A stretch of 64,000 nucleotides of DNA from assembly GCF_023920105.1 (NCBI RefSeq), contig NZ_CP083693.1, positions 1,195,001-1,259,000 on the forward strand. Direction: 5' to 3'. This document shows, one piece after another, positions 38,004 to 49,028 of the stretch. The DNA comes from Bartonella taylorii (lineage in GTDB: Bacteria; Pseudomonadota; Alphaproteobacteria; Rhizobiales; Rhizobiaceae). Position 1 is the first letter of the stretch; every line of letters begins with the position of its first letter. Position numbers and translations under genes: made by a program. The notes under the pieces are model-generated. The model did no database searches. It had not been told where the DNA came from and worked only from the letters and a program-made list of their open reading frames with translations.

Positions 38004-38948
38004 CTAGCGGATAATAAAACACCATACAAGGGATTCAATCAAAAGAACTCCAAAGAGAGCAGCCAAATAAAATAACGAAAAGAAAAATGTTTTTTTCGCC
38101 ATCAAAATAGTTGTGTCACGCGTATCAGCTTTCCACAAACGATAAGAAAAATGTATAAAGATAATGCCCAAAACTGTCGAAAAAATACCATAAAAAATTC
38201 CTCCAAAACCGGTAATATAAGGTCCTGCTGCACATATTGCCATAAGCACAGTATAAAATAAAATCTGTTTTTTTGCTGAAGTTTCGCCCCGTACATTAGG
38301 CATCATAGGAATGCCCGCTGCGTCATAATCAAGAGAAGAAAACAAAGAAAGAGACCAAAAATGCGGAGGAGTCCACATAAAAATGATTAAAAATAACAAA
38401 AAGCTCTCAATACTCACTGTCCCCGTTGCCGCAGCCCATCCAATCATTGGTGGGAAAGCCCCAGATGCACCGCCAATAACAATATTTTGTGGCGTTCTAC
38501 GCTTTAACCAAATTGTATAGATAACGACATAAAAAAAGATTGTAAATGCAAGAAAAATTGCTGAAAACCAATTAATGAAGCTCCCCATAATTAATACAGA
38601 AAGTACAGAAAGAATCATGCCAAAAATAAATGCCTTCCTAGGGCTGATTTTGCCAGTAGGAATGGGGCGATGTTTGGTACGTTCCATCACTGCATCAATG
38701 TCAGCATCATACCACATATTAAGTGCTCCTGCACCACCACCACCTATAGCAATACACAATATTGCTAAAAAACCATAAAATGGATTCATAGAAACAGGTG
38801 ACATCACAAGTCCAACCAAAGCTGTAAATACAACAAGTGACATAACCCGTGGTTTTAATAACGTGATATAATCACCAATGCTGGATTTTGGTGGAGTTGA
38901 TTTATCATTTGCCGCCGATAATTCTCTTAAAACAGACATTCCACTCAA
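38004..38948 (-). CDS. ctaB: Protoheme IX farnesyltransferase
   Basis: Transfers a farnesyl chain to heme B, making heme O for terminal oxidases. The 314 residues contain about nine membrane helices. The prenyl diphosphate site is NMWYDADIDAVMERTKHRPIP, with the second Asp-rich loop SLDYDAAGIPMMPN. The N-terminus up to LLKPRVMSLVVFTALVG is typical for CtaB/CyoE. The cytochrome oxidase subunit genes that usually surround ctaB would lie upstream (right), but are absent: an IalB gene stands there instead, so the cluster is split in this genome. Confidence 0.95.
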   Translation of the reverse strand: MSGMSVLRELSAANDKSTPPKSSIGDYITLLKPRVMSLVVFTALVGLVMSPVSMNPFYGFLAILCIAIGGGGAGALNMWYDADIDAVMERTKHRPIPTGKISPRKAFIFGMILSVLSVLIMGSFINWFSAIFLAFTIFFYVVIYTIWLKRRTPQNIVIGGASGAFPPMIGWAAATGTVSIESFLLFLIIFMWTPPHFWSLSLFSSLDYDAAGIPMMPNVRGETSAKKQILFYTVLMAICAAGPYITGFGGIFYGIFSTVLGIIFIHFSYRLWKADTRDTTILMAKKTFFFSLFYLAALFGVLLIESLVWCFIIR

Positions 38949-39320
38949 AAACCTTTTCCATTTCTATCATCCACAAACAAATATTGTCTGGCATATGGGA
39001 ATGATTAATTAATATCATAGTGTTTTGAGAACATATAGGATATCTTTCTTATACGTATCCCCTAAAAACAGATGGAAATATTTGCAACAAAAATACATTT
39101 TTTCGATGTACATTATTTATTAGATTTATAAACGTACCATAAAAATAATCATACCAAACATCATAAAGCAAGGCTAATAGCCTTTTTTCTATGATATTTT
39201 TTCTACTTTTTTATTTCGTGCATATGGATTAATATGTTTGGGTAGATAATGGTTTTGTGTTATAATCTCGGCTTGAGAATTTGTTTTTTATGTAGAGCTA
39301 CGCATAATAATGCAGTGTTG
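38949..39320. other. Intergenic between ctaB and the IalB-family gene
   Basis: A divergent promoter region of about 370 bases. No clear promoter, operator or small gene was identified. T-rich tracts lie around 39180-39210. Confidence 0.45.
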
Positions 39321-39878
39321 ATGTTGTTAGGGCTTTCTGTGATACTTTATAAATTGCTAAAAAAAACTTTCTTTGTTTGTGTTGTTATTTACACACTCTA
39401 TAGTGCTTCTAACAATCATGCACTTGCACAAACATCTCATGAGCAAAATGTCCCTGCTCCACAAAACTACGGTGCATGGACAAAAGTTTGTTCTCTGCCT
39501 CCAGGTACACCTAATATGCAATGTGAAGTTGTACAAAATGTACATACACAAAATCGCCATGACATTACTCTCCGTGTTACGTTTTATAAACTCCCTAAAA
39601 ATCAAGGAGCTTTGATGCGTGTTTTTGTTCCAATTCGCGTTGAATTGCGCCCTGGTGTTGGCCTTAAAATTGATGATAAAAATATGGGAAGAGTAGAATA
39701 TCGCCGTTGTCTTGGCGATAATTGTGTTGCTGAAGCTGTCCTTAAGGAAGACATACTACAACTCTTTTTTAAAGGTAAAATGGCAACTTACTTTATTTTT
39801 ACAACTCCCGAGCAAGCAGTTGGAGGCCTCGTTGATCTCAATGGTCTTAGTGATGCCTATGCAACTTTACCAACATAA
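39321..39878 (+). CDS. Invasion-associated locus B (IalB) family protein
   Basis: 185 residues from the ATG at 39321; an in-frame ATG at 39249 would add 24 residues, and no strong ribosome-binding site decides between them. A signal peptide has basic YKLLKK, a hydrophobic core and cleavage at ALA-Q. The mature part has NYGAWTKVC, then four paired cysteines including RRCLGDNCVAEA, and the LKLFFKGK-like block typical of the IalB/InvB family. IalB of Bartonella bacilliformis promotes erythrocyte invasion; most paralogues, including this one, are untested. It is probably periplasmic or surface-exposed. Confidence 0.85.
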   Translation: MLLGLSVILYKLLKKTFFVCVVIYTLYSASNNHALAQTSHEQNVPAPQNYGAWTKVCSLPPGTPNMQCEVVQNVHTQNRHDITLRVTFYKLPKNQGALMRVFVPIRVELRPGVGLKIDDKNMGRVEYRRCLGDNCVAEAVLKEDILQLFFKGKMATYFIFTTPEQAVGGLVDLNGLSDAYATLPT

Positions 39879-39984
39879 TAGAATTTACGTACATTAAATG
39901 ATTAAAATCTTATAGCACATTTCACAGCTTCTTAAACAAGACAAATGGGGATTTTCCAAGTTCTCATAAAATAAGGTAACCACT

Positions 39985-41403
39985 ATGAAATCGCTGATTG
40001 ACCATTTTGATATTGCCTCGTCTAAGGTGCAATCACTTGTAAAAGAAACGCTTCATCACGCTGATGATGGTGAACTTTACCTAGAATATACAGAAAGCGA
40101 AACGCTTTTATTTGATAATGGACAGCTTAAAAACGGCTCATTTCATCAGGACATGGGGTTTGGTCTGCGTGTTGTTGCTGGAGAAGCTACTGGATATGCA
40201 CACTCTAGTGAATTATCAGCTGCTGCACTCAAACGTGCTAGTGACGCAGCAAAAGCTGTTACTTATAATAATCATGCAGGTCCTTATAACGCAGCACCTC
40301 AAAAAACAAACAAAAGACTTTATCAACCACATAGCCCGCTTGATGCTCCATCATTTGAGGAAAAAAGTACACTTTTGCAAAAAATTGATGCCTATTTACG
40401 GGCAAAAAATAATAAATTACATCAAGTTACAGTTTCTCTTTCTGGTTCACTACAGCATATAGAAGTTTTACGTGCAGATGAGCATCTGGTTCGTGATATT
40501 CGTCCTCTTGTACGACTTTCTATATCTGTGGTTGCTGCTGAGGGTAATCGGCGTGAAAATGGCTTCTATGGATGTGGTGGGCGGCAAGCATTTGACCAAT
40601 TCATTCATGAAGAAAATTGGAAAATGGCTGCTGATGAAGCCTTGCGTATGGCTCTCATAAACTTAGAAGCAGAAGCAGCGCCAGCAGGGACATTTGATGT
40701 TGTTTTAGCCAATGGATGGCCTGGTGTTATGCTTCATGAAGCAGTAGGCCATGGTTTGGAAGGGGATTTTAACCGCAAAAAAACTTCTGCTTTTGCCGGA
40801 CTTTTGGGCCAACAAATTGCCGCAAAAGGTGTTACAGTTGTTGATGATGGTACAATTCCCCAGTGCCGTGGTTCACTCACAATCGACGATGAAGGCACCC
40901 CTTCAGGATATAATGTCCTTATTGAAGATGGAAAGCTTGTTGGTTACATGCAAGACAGACTCAATGCTCGACTTATGGGGGTTAATCCAACCGGAAACGG
41001 ACGGCGTGAATCCTATGCATATGCACCAATGCCAAGAATGACGAATACGATCATGTTAGGGGGGGACAAAACACCTGAAGAAATTCTATCCTCACTCAAA
41101 AGTGGTATCTATGCTGTTTCATTTGGTGGTGGACAAGTTGATATCACCTCTGGAAAATTCGTCTTTGAATGTACTGAAGCTTACAGAGTGGAAAATGGCA
41201 AAATTGTAGCCCCAATCAAAGGTGCGACACTCATCGGAAATGGGCCGGATGCTATGAAACGTATTACAATGATTGGGAATGATAGCAAACTTGATAATGG
41301 TATCGGTATGTGCGGAAAAGCCGGACAAAACGTTCCTGTTGGCGTTGGACAGCCTCACTTGCGAATCAATAATATGACAATTGGAGGAACAGCTTTTTCA
41401 TAA
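39985..41403 (+). CDS. tldD: Metalloprotease TldD
   Basis: A 472-residue zinc metalloprotease of the PmbA/TldD (U62) family, which acts with TldE/PmbA on unfolded or modified peptides in the cytoplasm. The zinc motif is HEAVGH at His251-His256 in VMLHEAVGHGLEGD. C-terminal blocks GGDKTPEEIL, FGGGQVDITSGKFVFE and CGKAGQNVPVGVGQP are typical. The TldE partner is not in this window. In other bacteria the pair matures microcin B17 and degrades antitoxins; no link to the peptide cassettes at 3558-7844 is implied by position. Confidence 0.95.
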   Translation: MKSLIDHFDIASSKVQSLVKETLHHADDGELYLEYTESETLLFDNGQLKNGSFHQDMGFGLRVVAGEATGYAHSSELSAAALKRASDAAKAVTYNNHAGPYNAAPQKTNKRLYQPHSPLDAPSFEEKSTLLQKIDAYLRAKNNKLHQVTVSLSGSLQHIEVLRADEHLVRDIRPLVRLSISVVAAEGNRRENGFYGCGGRQAFDQFIHEENWKMAADEALRMALINLEAEAAPAGTFDVVLANGWPGVMLHEAVGHGLEGDFNRKKTSAFAGLLGQQIAAKGVTVVDDGTIPQCRGSLTIDDEGTPSGYNVLIEDGKLVGYMQDRLNARLMGVNPTGNGRRESYAYAPMPRMTNTIMLGGDKTPEEILSSLKSGIYAVSFGGGQVDITSGKFVFECTEAYRVENGKIVAPIKGATLIGNGPDAMKRITMIGNDSKLDNGIGMCGKAGQNVPVGVGQPHLRINNMTIGGTAFS

Positions 41404-41468
41404 AATATACCAAATGAACTTGATTTTAAAATTTCTCAAAGAAATTCAGAAAAGCTTTTCAATTTAGA

Positions 41469-42722
41469 CTAAAGCTTCCAACCTCTCTTTACTTTGCGCT
41501 TGCTCAAAACAGCAACAATTTCAACATGTGGTGACCATAAAAATTGATCAATCGGTATGATTTGTTCTACTGTATAACCACCATCAACAAGAAGAGATAA
41601 ATCACGAGCAAATGTAATAGGATTGCACGAAATAGCTATAACACGTGGTATTGTTGCCTTAGCCAATTCACGTGCTTGCTCTTCTGCTCCAGCGCGTGGA
41701 GGATCAAAAACAACACTCTCAAAACACTCAAGTTCGTTCACAGAAAGTGGGCAGCGAAAAAGATCGCGTTTTTCACAGGTTACTGTTTTTAAACCAGTCG
41801 CAAAACGTGCTGCTGAATCTAAATTTGCCAACGCTACTTCATCATTTTCCACCGCATGAACATTCATTTTCTTAGCCATACGCAATGCGAAGGTTCCAAT
41901 CCCTGAAAACAAATCGGCAACATTCTTTGCTTTTTTAAAATGAGTCAAAATAATATTGCTTATAGTATTTTCTGCTTCCAAAGTTGCTTGAAGAAACCCG
42001 CCAGCCGGAAATTCAACACACACATCTCCAAAGTAAATCAATGGTTTTTCTTGTTCAACCAAAACTTCCCCTTCGACAGACAAACGCGTAATCCCAGACA
42101 AAAGGGCTGCACGCACCATTTTCTGGCGAACAGACTCATGGCGTATAACACAACCACTTAACGCAACATCAAACCCATTTTCAACGTGTGTTATCGTGAT
42201 GTGAAACCGTTTTACATGATTGCTTAGAAAAGCACATAGCATCCTCACATCACCCAGCTTAGATATGAGCTCTGGACGACTCACTGGACATTCTTTAAGA
42301 GCCACAATATCATGAGAAAAATGACGATTAAAACCGACTCTCTGACCTTGTAGTGTCATAGATGCTGTTAAAGTAATTCGCCGGCGACTATAGGGTTTAC
42401 ACTCGATTAAAGGTGAAATGGCAACATCAAGCCCATATTCTTTGAGCGCATCAACAACTAACTGTCGTTTCCATACGCTATAAACATCGGTACGCCAATG
42501 CTGAAGTGCACATCCTCCACATTCCCCAAAATGCGGACAAAGGGCATCAATGCGTTCTGGTGATTTTTCCTTTAATGCTATGAGTGTAGCGTATTTTCCA
42601 TGAACAGCGATTTCAGCAAATTCTCTTGGTAAAGTAAAAGGAACATAAACAAACCCATGAGGTGTATTGAAAACACCATGACCGTTCGTTCCAATATGGT
42701 CTATTATGACATTGTCATTCAC
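41469..42722 (-). CDS. RNA 5-methyluridine methyltransferase (RumA/RlmD-like)
   Basis: A 417-residue SAM-dependent m5U methyltransferase acting on rRNA or tRNA. The N-terminal TRAM-like region is followed by an Fe-S motif in CPHFGECGGCALQHW with a further cysteine in ALKECPVS. The SAM site is DLFSGIGTFALRMAK. DPPRAG is followed by the catalytic cysteine in AISCNPITFARDL. The GTG start at 42722 overlaps the tlyA stop by eight bases. The target position cannot be assigned from the sequence; RlmD-like is the closest guess. Confidence 0.9.
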   Translation of the reverse strand: MNDNVIIDHIGTNGHGVFNTPHGFVYVPFTLPREFAEIAVHGKYATLIALKEKSPERIDALCPHFGECGGCALQHWRTDVYSVWKRQLVVDALKEYGLDVAISPLIECKPYSRRRITLTASMTLQGQRVGFNRHFSHDIVALKECPVSRPELISKLGDVRMLCAFLSNHVKRFHITITHVENGFDVALSGCVIRHESVRQKMVRAALLSGITRLSVEGEVLVEQEKPLIYFGDVCVEFPAGGFLQATLEAENTISNIILTHFKKAKNVADLFSGIGTFALRMAKKMNVHAVENDEVALANLDSAARFATGLKTVTCEKRDLFRCPLSVNELECFESVVFDPPRAGAEEQARELAKATIPRVIAISCNPITFARDLSLLVDGGYTVEQIIPIDQFLWSPHVEIVAVLSKRKVKRGWKL

Positions 42723-43464
42723 TCTTTTTTTCCCCGAATAATAAATATTCTAGATTACCATTACCACCCGCAATGGGTGAGGGCAGCAAACCTTTTGCAC
42801 TCCATCCACTTTGCATATTCAGCCAATTAAAAAGTTCTTCAGCAGTTTGTTTAGCCATTGATGGATCTTTTAATACTCCCCCCTTACCAAGATGCTTGCG
42901 GCCAACCTCAAATTGAGGTTTTACCAATAAAACAGCTTGTGCTCCCTTTTTGGCCAAAGATAAAACAGGAGGTAATGCAAGCTTGAGAGAAATAAAACTA
43001 ACATCCGATACTATGAGATTAATTTCTCGGCTGCCTAAATGTTCTTGTTTCAAATCTCTCACATTCAAACCTTCTAGTAAGGTTATAGCACTATTGCCTG
43101 ATAAACGCACATCGAATTGATTATGACCAACATCAACAGCAATAATATGAATCACTCCACGTTCTAAAAGAACTTGCGTAAAACCACCTGTTGATGCACC
43201 AATATCAATGGCAGTCACTTTATCGGTGACAATCGGAAATGCATCAAGTGCACTGATCAATTTTAACGCTGCACGCGAGACATAGTTCTGTGCCGGATCG
43301 CAAACTACAATTTCTGCATCGTTAGAAATAATTTGCCCAGCTTTAATAATTATTTCGCCATTAACCCTAACTGTTTGGCGCATGATAGCATCACGTGCTC
43401 GTGAGCGCGTCGTAAAAAAGTTTTTTTCAACTAAGAGAACATCAAGCCTTTTTCTGACAGACAT
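42715..43464 (-). CDS. tlyA: TlyA-family rRNA 2'-O-methyltransferase / hemolysin homologue
   Basis: 249 residues from the ATG at 43464, one base after the dxs stop; the frame extends to 43545 inside dxs but the family begins at MSVRKRLDVLLVEK. An N-terminal S4 RNA-binding domain (about 1-62) is followed by an FtsJ-like Rossmann domain with the SAM motif DIGASTGGFTQVLLERG. In Mycobacterium TlyA methylates 16S and 23S rRNA. Homologues were also called hemolysins; that label is not supported by anything here. Operon: dxs-tlyA-m5U methyltransferase. Confidence 0.92.
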   Translation of the reverse strand: MSVRKRLDVLLVEKNFFTTRSRARDAIMRQTVRVNGEIIIKAGQIISNDAEIVVCDPAQNYVSRAALKLISALDAFPIVTDKVTAIDIGASTGGFTQVLLERGVIHIIAVDVGHNQFDVRLSGNSAITLLEGLNVRDLKQEHLGSREINLIVSDVSFISLKLALPPVLSLAKKGAQAVLLVKPQFEVGRKHLGKGGVLKDPSMAKQTAEELFNWLNMQSGWSAKGLLPSPIAGGNGNLEYLLFGEKKSE

Positions 43465-43465
43465 C

Positions 43466-45388
43466 TCATACTCGACTTTTCTGCACTGTCCGAATTTTGC
43501 GTCCCAAAGCAGTAAAAACCGTGTTGATAATACCAACAGCATCAAGTCCTATACGTGAAAGAACTTTCTCTGGTGAACCATGATTTAAATATTCGTCAGG
43601 AAGTTTTAATGTACGAACTTTCAAACCATGCTCTAAGAGCCCTTCTTGTGCCAAAAACTGCAATAAGTGCGCTCCAAATCCACCCATTGCGCCTTCTTCA
43701 ATTGTCACTAATACTTCATGTTCACGTGCCAAACGACGCATCAAATCCTTATCCAAAGGTTTTGCAAACCGCGCATCTGCAACCGTCGTAGACAACCCTT
43801 CTTCTTCCAACATACCAGCAGCCATCAACACTTCCGACATCCGCGTTCCAAAACAAACCAAAGCTATCCTGCTTCCTTCACGCAAAATACGCCCTTTTCC
43901 AATCTCTAATAACTCACCACGCTCAGGTAAATCGATGCCAACACCTTCACCACGCGGATAACGAAAAGAAAGTGGCCCCTGATCATAAGCTGCAGCAGTA
44001 CGTACCATATGCATCAATTCAACTTCATCAGAAGGCGCCATAACAACAAATTCAGGAAGAGTGGACAAAAAAACAATATCAAAACTGCCAGCATGTGTCG
44101 CACCGTCTGCCCCTACAAAACCTGCTCGATCAATCGCAAAACGCACCGGTAATTTTTGAATCGATACATCGTGGATAATCTGATCATAAGCACGCTGTAA
44201 AAAAGTAGAATAAATCGCGACAAAAGGCTTATATCCTTCGCAAGCAATGCCAGCAGCAAAAGTTACGGCATGCTGCTCAGCAATACCAACATCAAACATT
44301 CTTTCAGGAAATTTTTCAGCAAAAGCATCAAGGCCCGTTCCAGTAGGCATTGCCGCCGTTATACCTATAATCTTATCATCATGACTGGCTTCCTCTATTA
44401 AAGCCTTAGAAAACACCTTGGTATAGGAAAGAGAATTACTTTGTGTATTGATCTGTTTGCCTGTAACAACATCAAAACTATTAACACCATGATATTTATC
44501 CGATGATGCTTCCGCAGGTGCATAACCCTTACCCTTATGAGTTACTACATGCACCAAAACAGGACCATAAGGATATTCACGAACATTTTTCAAAACAGGC
44601 AACAGATGCTCTAAATTATGACCATCTATTGGTCCAACATAGTAAAAGCCAAGTTCATCAAATAAAGTTCCTCCGACCAAAAAACCACGGGCAAACTCCT
44701 CTGAACGGCGCGCCTTCTCCCCAAAAAACTTTGGCAATTTTTTGCTGAGCACTTTTACCCGTTCACGCAAACTACGGTAAGCGGGACGAGAAACCAACCG
44801 TGCAAGATGAGCACTCATAGCACCCGTAGGAGGCGCAATAGACATATCATTATCATTAAGGATAACAATTAAGCGTGCATCCAAAGCACCAGCATTATTC
44901 ATAGCTTCATAAGCCATACCAGCAGACATAGCACCATCACCAATTACAGAAATAATATTCCGTCTTGTCTCCACCTTCAAAGCACTTGCCACCGACATCC
45001 CAAGGCCAGCTGAAATAGAAGTAGAAGAATGACCAGCCCCAAATGGATCATACACACTTTCTGAACGCTTCGTAAAACCTGATAATCCACCCTCTTGACG
45101 CAATGTGCGAATTTTATCTCTACGCCCCGTCAAAATCTTATGGGGATAGGCTTGATGACCAACATCCCAAATAATCCTATCCTCAGGTGTATTAAAGACA
45201 TAATGCAACGCAACAGTGAGCTCAATAACACCGAGCCCTGCACCAAGATGACCACCTGTTACGGAAACCGCATTAATTGTTTCTGCCCGCAACTCATTAG
45301 CTAATTGTACCAAATCAGACTCAGGTAATGCCCGCAAATCTTGTGGTACACAAATATAGTCAAGCAATGGCGTTAATGGCCTAGACAA
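43466..45388 (-). CDS. dxs: 1-deoxy-D-xylulose-5-phosphate synthase
   Basis: The first enzyme of the MEP pathway, condensing pyruvate with glyceraldehyde 3-phosphate using thiamine diphosphate. The 640 residues show all three transketolase-like domains. The catalytic histidine block is [13 protein letters not shown], the ThDP-Mg motif is [17 protein letters not shown], the pyrimidine-domain block is [15 protein letters not shown], and the C-terminal domain ends with LPDEYLNHG. Downstream tlyA begins one base after the stop. xseB lies 230 bases upstream, the usual rhizobial order. Confidence 0.97.
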   Translation of the reverse strand: MSRPLTPLLDYICVPQDLRALPESDLVQLANELRAETINAVSVTGGHLGAGLGVIELTVALHYVFNTPEDRIIWDVGHQAYPHKILTGRRDKIRTLRQEGGLSGFTKRSESVYDPFGAGHSSTSISAGLGMSVASALKVETRRNIISVIGDGAMSAGMAYEAMNNAGALDARLIVILNDNDMSIAPPTGAMSAHLARLVSRPAYRSLRERVKVLSKKLPKFFGEKARRSEEFARGFLVGGTLFDELGFYYVGPIDGHNLEHLLPVLKNVREYPYGPVLVHVVTHKGKGYAPAEASSDKYHGVNSFDVVTGKQINTQSNSLSYTKVFSKALIEEASHDDKIIGITAAMPTGTGLDAFAEKFPERMFDVGIAEQHAVTFAAGIACEGYKPFVAIYSTFLQRAYDQIIHDVSIQKLPVRFAIDRAGFVGADGATHAGSFDIVFLSTLPEFVVMAPSDEVELMHMVRTAAAYDQGPLSFRYPRGEGVGIDLPERGELLEIGKGRILREGSRIALVCFGTRMSEVLMAAGMLEEEGLSTTVADARFAKPLDKDLMRRLAREHEVLVTIEEGAMGGFGAHLLQFLAQEGLLEHGLKVRTLKLPDEYLNHGSPEKVLSRIGLDAVGIINTVFTALGRKIRTVQKSRV

Positions 45389-45618
45389 AAGAAACTCCTT
45401 ATATCTATTTTATCAAGAGAGCGAGATGAAGTTACACACCTTTCCTTACTTTATTCATAGTGTGTTCTATTTTTACTGAAATACTTTATCTGTTTGAAAT
45501 TATCTACAGATTTTCCCGTTTCTAACCCATTTCATAAAAAAGAAACTCCTAAAACCTGTTCTTTGTAAATGAAGTTTTCCCCCTTATAACCCAACAAATA
45601 CAGAAAAATTACTGAATC

Positions 45619-45873
45619 TCATTCAGAATCTAGAGGCTCTACACCTTCCGGAATACCTTTATCTGAAAGCTGAATCTTCTCAACTTTTGCCTCAGCCACT
45701 TTCAAGAGTTTCTCACAATGTTTTTTAAGAGCTTCACCACGCTCATAAATATCAATTGATTGTTCTAAAGGAACATCCCCACGTTCCAAATTCTCAACTA
45801 TAACCTCAAGCTGCTTGAGTGCTTCCTCAAAACTTAATGCAGTAACATCTCCCTTTTGTATCTCTTTTTTCAT
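45619..45873 (-). CDS. xseB: Exodeoxyribonuclease VII small subunit
   Basis: 84 residues from the ATG at 45873, preceded by GAGG; a 14-codon extension would overlap ribB and is unlikely. The family core [25 protein letters not shown] and the coiled [11 protein letters not shown] segment are clear (residues about 14-65). It forms the nuclease with XseA, which is not in this window. It sits between ribB (seven bases upstream) and dxs on the same strand. Confidence 0.95.
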   Translation of the reverse strand: MKKEIQKGDVTALSFEEALKQLEVIVENLERGDVPLEQSIDIYERGEALKKHCEKLLKVAEAKVEKIQLSDKGIPEGVEPLDSE

Positions 45874-45880
45874 ATAAACC

Positions 45881-46987
45881 TCATAAGATATCTGTTCTGG
45901 ATATGCGAATTCCAAAACCCTCTAAACCAACATAATGACGTTCTTTAGAAGCATAAACAATAACGGAACTAATCCCTAAATGTTTTAGAATTTGCGCTCC
46001 TAAACCAATTTGGCGCCATTCTTCTTCGCGTTCAATCGCCTGCACATGGTCCTCTAAACCTCTCATTGCCATTGCCTGACTGTCAATAACTGATTGCACA
46101 CCAATGGATCCTTCACGCAAATAAACAAACACACCACGTTTCTCTTCTTTCACCATACGCCGCATGATAACTGCAATCTCTGAAGATTGACCAAAAACAT
46201 CGTTTATAATGTTTTCGCGATGCAAACGCACAGGAATATCTTCACCATCACGAATATCACCAAAAACGATTGCAATATGCTGAACATTCTCCCAAGGAAG
46301 TTGATAACTTTGAAGAACAGCTGTCCCTGCCAATGTTTCAATAGGCATTTCTCCAACATGCCTAATCAACATCTCTTTACGTTGGCGGTAGGCAATAAGA
46401 TCAGCAACCGTAATCATATGCAATTTGTGATCTTGCGCAAATTTTGTAACCTCATCTCCATGTTTAACACTGCCATCGTCATTAACCAATTCACCGATCA
46501 CGCCAACTTGTGGCAAACTAGCTAATTTACATAAATCAACCGCGGCCTCCGTGTGGCCTGAACGCATAAGGACCCCTCCTTCATGCGCAATCAAAGGAAA
46601 AATATGTCCTGGACGAATAAAATCGCTCGCACCAGCATTTGAGTTCGCAAGATTACGGACCGCTAATGCGCGATCGTGTGCTGAAATACCTGTCGTTATT
46701 CCATGTTTAAAATCAACAGTAACAGTAAATTGGGTGCGGTGCGCTGAATTATTATCTGGTACCATAGGTGCAAGATTAAACCGTTGTGCTTCTTCTTTTG
46801 GCATAGGTGCACAAACAATCCCCGTTGTGTGACGAATGATAAATGCCATCTTTTCTTCTGTACAATGAACAGCTGCAACTGTTAAATCACCTTCGTTTTC
46901 GCGGCCATAATCATCTGTAACCACAACAATTTCACCGCGTTCAAAAGCCCTAATGGCAGAAACAATTTTTTTCTGATCATACGTCAT
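45881..46987 (-). CDS. ribB: 3,4-dihydroxy-2-butanone 4-phosphate synthase with degenerate GTP cyclohydrolase II domain (RibBX type)
   Basis: Makes the four-carbon precursor of riboflavin from ribulose 5-phosphate. It is 368 residues from the ATG at 46987 (AAAGGA upstream). The N-terminal DHBP synthase domain (about 1-205) has ENEGDL near 30-35, RPGHIFPL and [12 protein letters not shown]. The C-terminal half (about 206-368) has the GTP cyclohydrolase II fold ([25 protein letters not shown]), but where the zinc site C-x-T-GD.FGS.RCDC should be it reads [10 protein letters not shown] without cysteines. It is therefore probably not a cyclohydrolase, and a separate RibA is needed. It follows aroC after 10 bases. 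Confidence 0.92.
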   Translation of the reverse strand: MTYDQKKIVSAIRAFERGEIVVVTDDYGRENEGDLTVAAVHCTEEKMAFIIRHTTGIVCAPMPKEEAQRFNLAPMVPDNNSAHRTQFTVTVDFKHGITTGISAHDRALAVRNLANSNAGASDFIRPGHIFPLIAHEGGVLMRSGHTEAAVDLCKLASLPQVGVIGELVNDDGSVKHGDEVTKFAQDHKLHMITVADLIAYRQRKEMLIRHVGEMPIETLAGTAVLQSYQLPWENVQHIAIVFGDIRDGEDIPVRLHRENIINDVFGQSSEIAVIMRRMVKEEKRGVFVYLREGSIGVQSVIDSQAMAMRGLEDHVQAIEREEEWRQIGLGAQILKHLGISSVIVYASKERHYVGLEGFGIRISRTDIL

Positions 46988-46997
46988 TACGTTCCTT

Positions 46998-48092
46998 TCA
47001 ACCACAACCAACCTGACCACGATGCCTTAAATAATGATCAGCAATCGCACAAGCAACCATCGCTTCCCCAACAGGAACAGCACGAATCCCCACACACGGA
47101 TCATGACGCCCTTTCGTTATAACATCTACATTATTACCATCAATATCAATTGAACAACGAGGCGTTAAAATTGATGACGTAGGCTTCACAGCAAAACGTA
47201 CAACAATTGGCTGTCCAGTCGATATTCCACCTAAAATGCCGCCAGCATGATTAGATAAAAAAAGTGGTTTCCCATCACTTTCCATACGCATTTCATCTGC
47301 ATTTTCTTCTCCTCTCAGGCGAGCTACTGCAAAACCATCCCCTATTTCAACACCCTTCACCGCATTAATTGACATGAGTAATGATGCAATATCTTGGTCA
47401 AGCTTTGCGTAAATAGGTGCCCCTAACCCCGCTGGAACATTTTCTGCAATAATCTCAATAAGAGCACCAACAGATGAACCAGCTTTCCGTAATTTATCGA
47501 TATAATCACTAAAAACATGCACTATTTCTGCATCAGGTGTAAAAAAAGGATTGTTATCAACTTCTAACCAATCCCAACGATCGCGATTAATATTATGAGG
47601 ACCAATTGCTACCACTGCTCCCCGTATTATCAAACCAGGAACAATTTTACGAGCAACAGCACCTGCCGCAACACGTGCTGCCGTCTCACGCGCTGAAGCC
47701 CGTCCACCACCCCGAAAATCACGGATACCATATTTAATATCGTAAGTATAATCTGCATGACCAGGACGGTACTGATGGGCAATTGAGCCATAATCCTTAG
47801 AACGCTGATCTGTATTTCGAATCAAGAGAGAAATTGGCGTACCCGTTGTCACCAATGTCATCCCATCGTCTTGAACAATAATCCCTGACAGTACTTCTAC
47901 TTGGTCCAGTTCTCGCCGCTGCGTTGTATATTGGGATTGTCCTGGTCTACGTTTATCAAGATAGACTTGAATTTCTGAAAGAGTAAAAGTAATTCCCGGA
48001 GGACAACCATCGATAACACATCCAAGAGCAGCGCCATGACTTTCACCCCATGTCGTTACACGAAACAAATGACCAAATGTATTATGCGACAT
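46998..48092 (-). CDS. aroC: Chorismate synthase
   Basis: Converts EPSP to chorismate with reduced FMN as cofactor, the last common step to aromatic amino acids. It is 364 residues. Family signatures are [18 protein letters not shown], the central [36 protein letters not shown] region and [13 protein letters not shown]. The following gene ribB starts 10 bases later; an FMN-dependent enzyme next to a riboflavin-synthesis gene is a plausible functional link, but is inference. fabI lies upstream on the same strand, 117 bases away. Confidence 0.97.
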   Translation of the reverse strand: MSHNTFGHLFRVTTWGESHGAALGCVIDGCPPGITFTLSEIQVYLDKRRPGQSQYTTQRRELDQVEVLSGIIVQDDGMTLVTTGTPISLLIRNTDQRSKDYGSIAHQYRPGHADYTYDIKYGIRDFRGGGRASARETAARVAAGAVARKIVPGLIIRGAVVAIGPHNINRDRWDWLEVDNNPFFTPDAEIVHVFSDYIDKLRKAGSSVGALIEIIAENVPAGLGAPIYAKLDQDIASLLMSINAVKGVEIGDGFAVARLRGEENADEMRMESDGKPLFLSNHAGGILGGISTGQPIVVRFAVKPTSSILTPRCSIDIDGNNVDVITKGRHDPCVGIRAVPVGEAMVACAIADHYLRHRGQVGCG

Positions 48093-48209
48093 AAAAAATG
48101 ATCCGCTTCTCCGTCAAATATAAGCAACTACAGCCTTTTTTAAAGAACATCATGGCCGTTTAAATTCAGTTAAATCACCGTTGTCAAAGAAGGTTTTATA
48201 AACCAAACT

Positions 48210-49028
48210 TTATTCTTTAACGACAGAAATGTCTGGTGCATCGACAGCTTTCATACCTATGATATTATAACCTGAATCCACATGATGCACTTCACCCGTA
48301 ACAGAACGAGACAAATCTGAAAGAAAGTAAAGCGCAGAATCACCTACCTCTTCAATTGTCACCGTACGACGTAAAGGAGCATTATATTCATTCCATTTCA
48401 AGATATAACGAAAATCACCAATGCCCGAAGCAGCTAACGTTTTGATTGGTCCAGCAGATAGAGCATTAACACGAATATGCTGAGGACCTAAATCCACTGC
48501 TAGATATTTTACGCTCGCTTCAAGAGCTGCTTTTGCTACTCCCATTACATTATAATTAGGAACAACTTTTTCTGCACCATAATAGCTCAGTGTTAAAATT
48601 GAACCACCGTCCGACATTAATTTCTCTGCACGCTTCACCAAAGCTGTTAAGGAATAAACGGAAATATTCATGGTCATCATAAAATTCGATTCGCTAATAT
48701 CAATATAACGACCACTTAATTCATCTTTATCAGAAAAACCAATAGCATGAACTAAAAAATCGAGTTTGCCCCATTTCCTCTCTATTACTTTAAAGACCGC
48801 ATCAATAGATGCACTATCAGAGACATCACAATGCCCGCAAACTAATCCTTTTACTTCCTCAGCCAAAGGCTCAACACGTTTCCTCATTGCTTCTCCCTGA
48901 TAGGTAAAAGCAAGCTCTGCTCCTGCTGCACTCGCCGCTTTAGCTATTCCCCAAGCGATTGAGCGATTATTGGCCAATCCTAAAATTAAACCACGCTTAC
49001 CGTACAATAAACCATTACCCTTAGCCAT
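48210..49028 (-). CDS. fabI: Enoyl-[acyl-carrier-protein] reductase (NADH)
   Basis: Reduces the enoyl-ACP double bond in fatty-acid elongation. It is 272 residues from the ATG at 49028; a GTG two codons upstream is also in frame. The NADH-binding start is GLILGLANNRSIAWGIAKA, and the active site is Tyr149, Tyr159 and Lys166 (YY-x9-Y-x6-K), the FabI spacing. The C-terminal block ALYFLSDLSRSVTGEVHHVDSG is typical. It is preceded by the DnaJ-type gene and followed by aroC, all on the minus strand. Confidence 0.96.
   Translation of the reverse strand: MAKGNGLLYGKRGLILGLANNRSIAWGIAKAASAAGAELAFTYQGEAMRKRVEPLAEEVKGLVCGHCDVSDSASIDAVFKVIERKWGKLDFLVHAIGFSDKDELSGRYIDISESNFMMTMNISVYSLTALVKRAEKLMSDGGSILTLSYYGAEKVVPNYNVMGVAKAALEASVKYLAVDLGPQHIRVNALSAGPIKTLAASGIGDFRYILKWNEYNAPLRRTVTIEEVGDSALYFLSDLSRSVTGEVHHVDSGYNIIGMKAVDAPDISVVKE

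Noticed and set aside
43466..43545. N-terminal extension of TlyA into dxs
   Set aside because: The family N-terminus starts at 43464; the upstream codons are the dxs reading in another frame.
46998..47020. N-terminal extension of RibB into aroC
   Set aside because: AAAGGA lies directly before the ATG at 46987, where the family begins.
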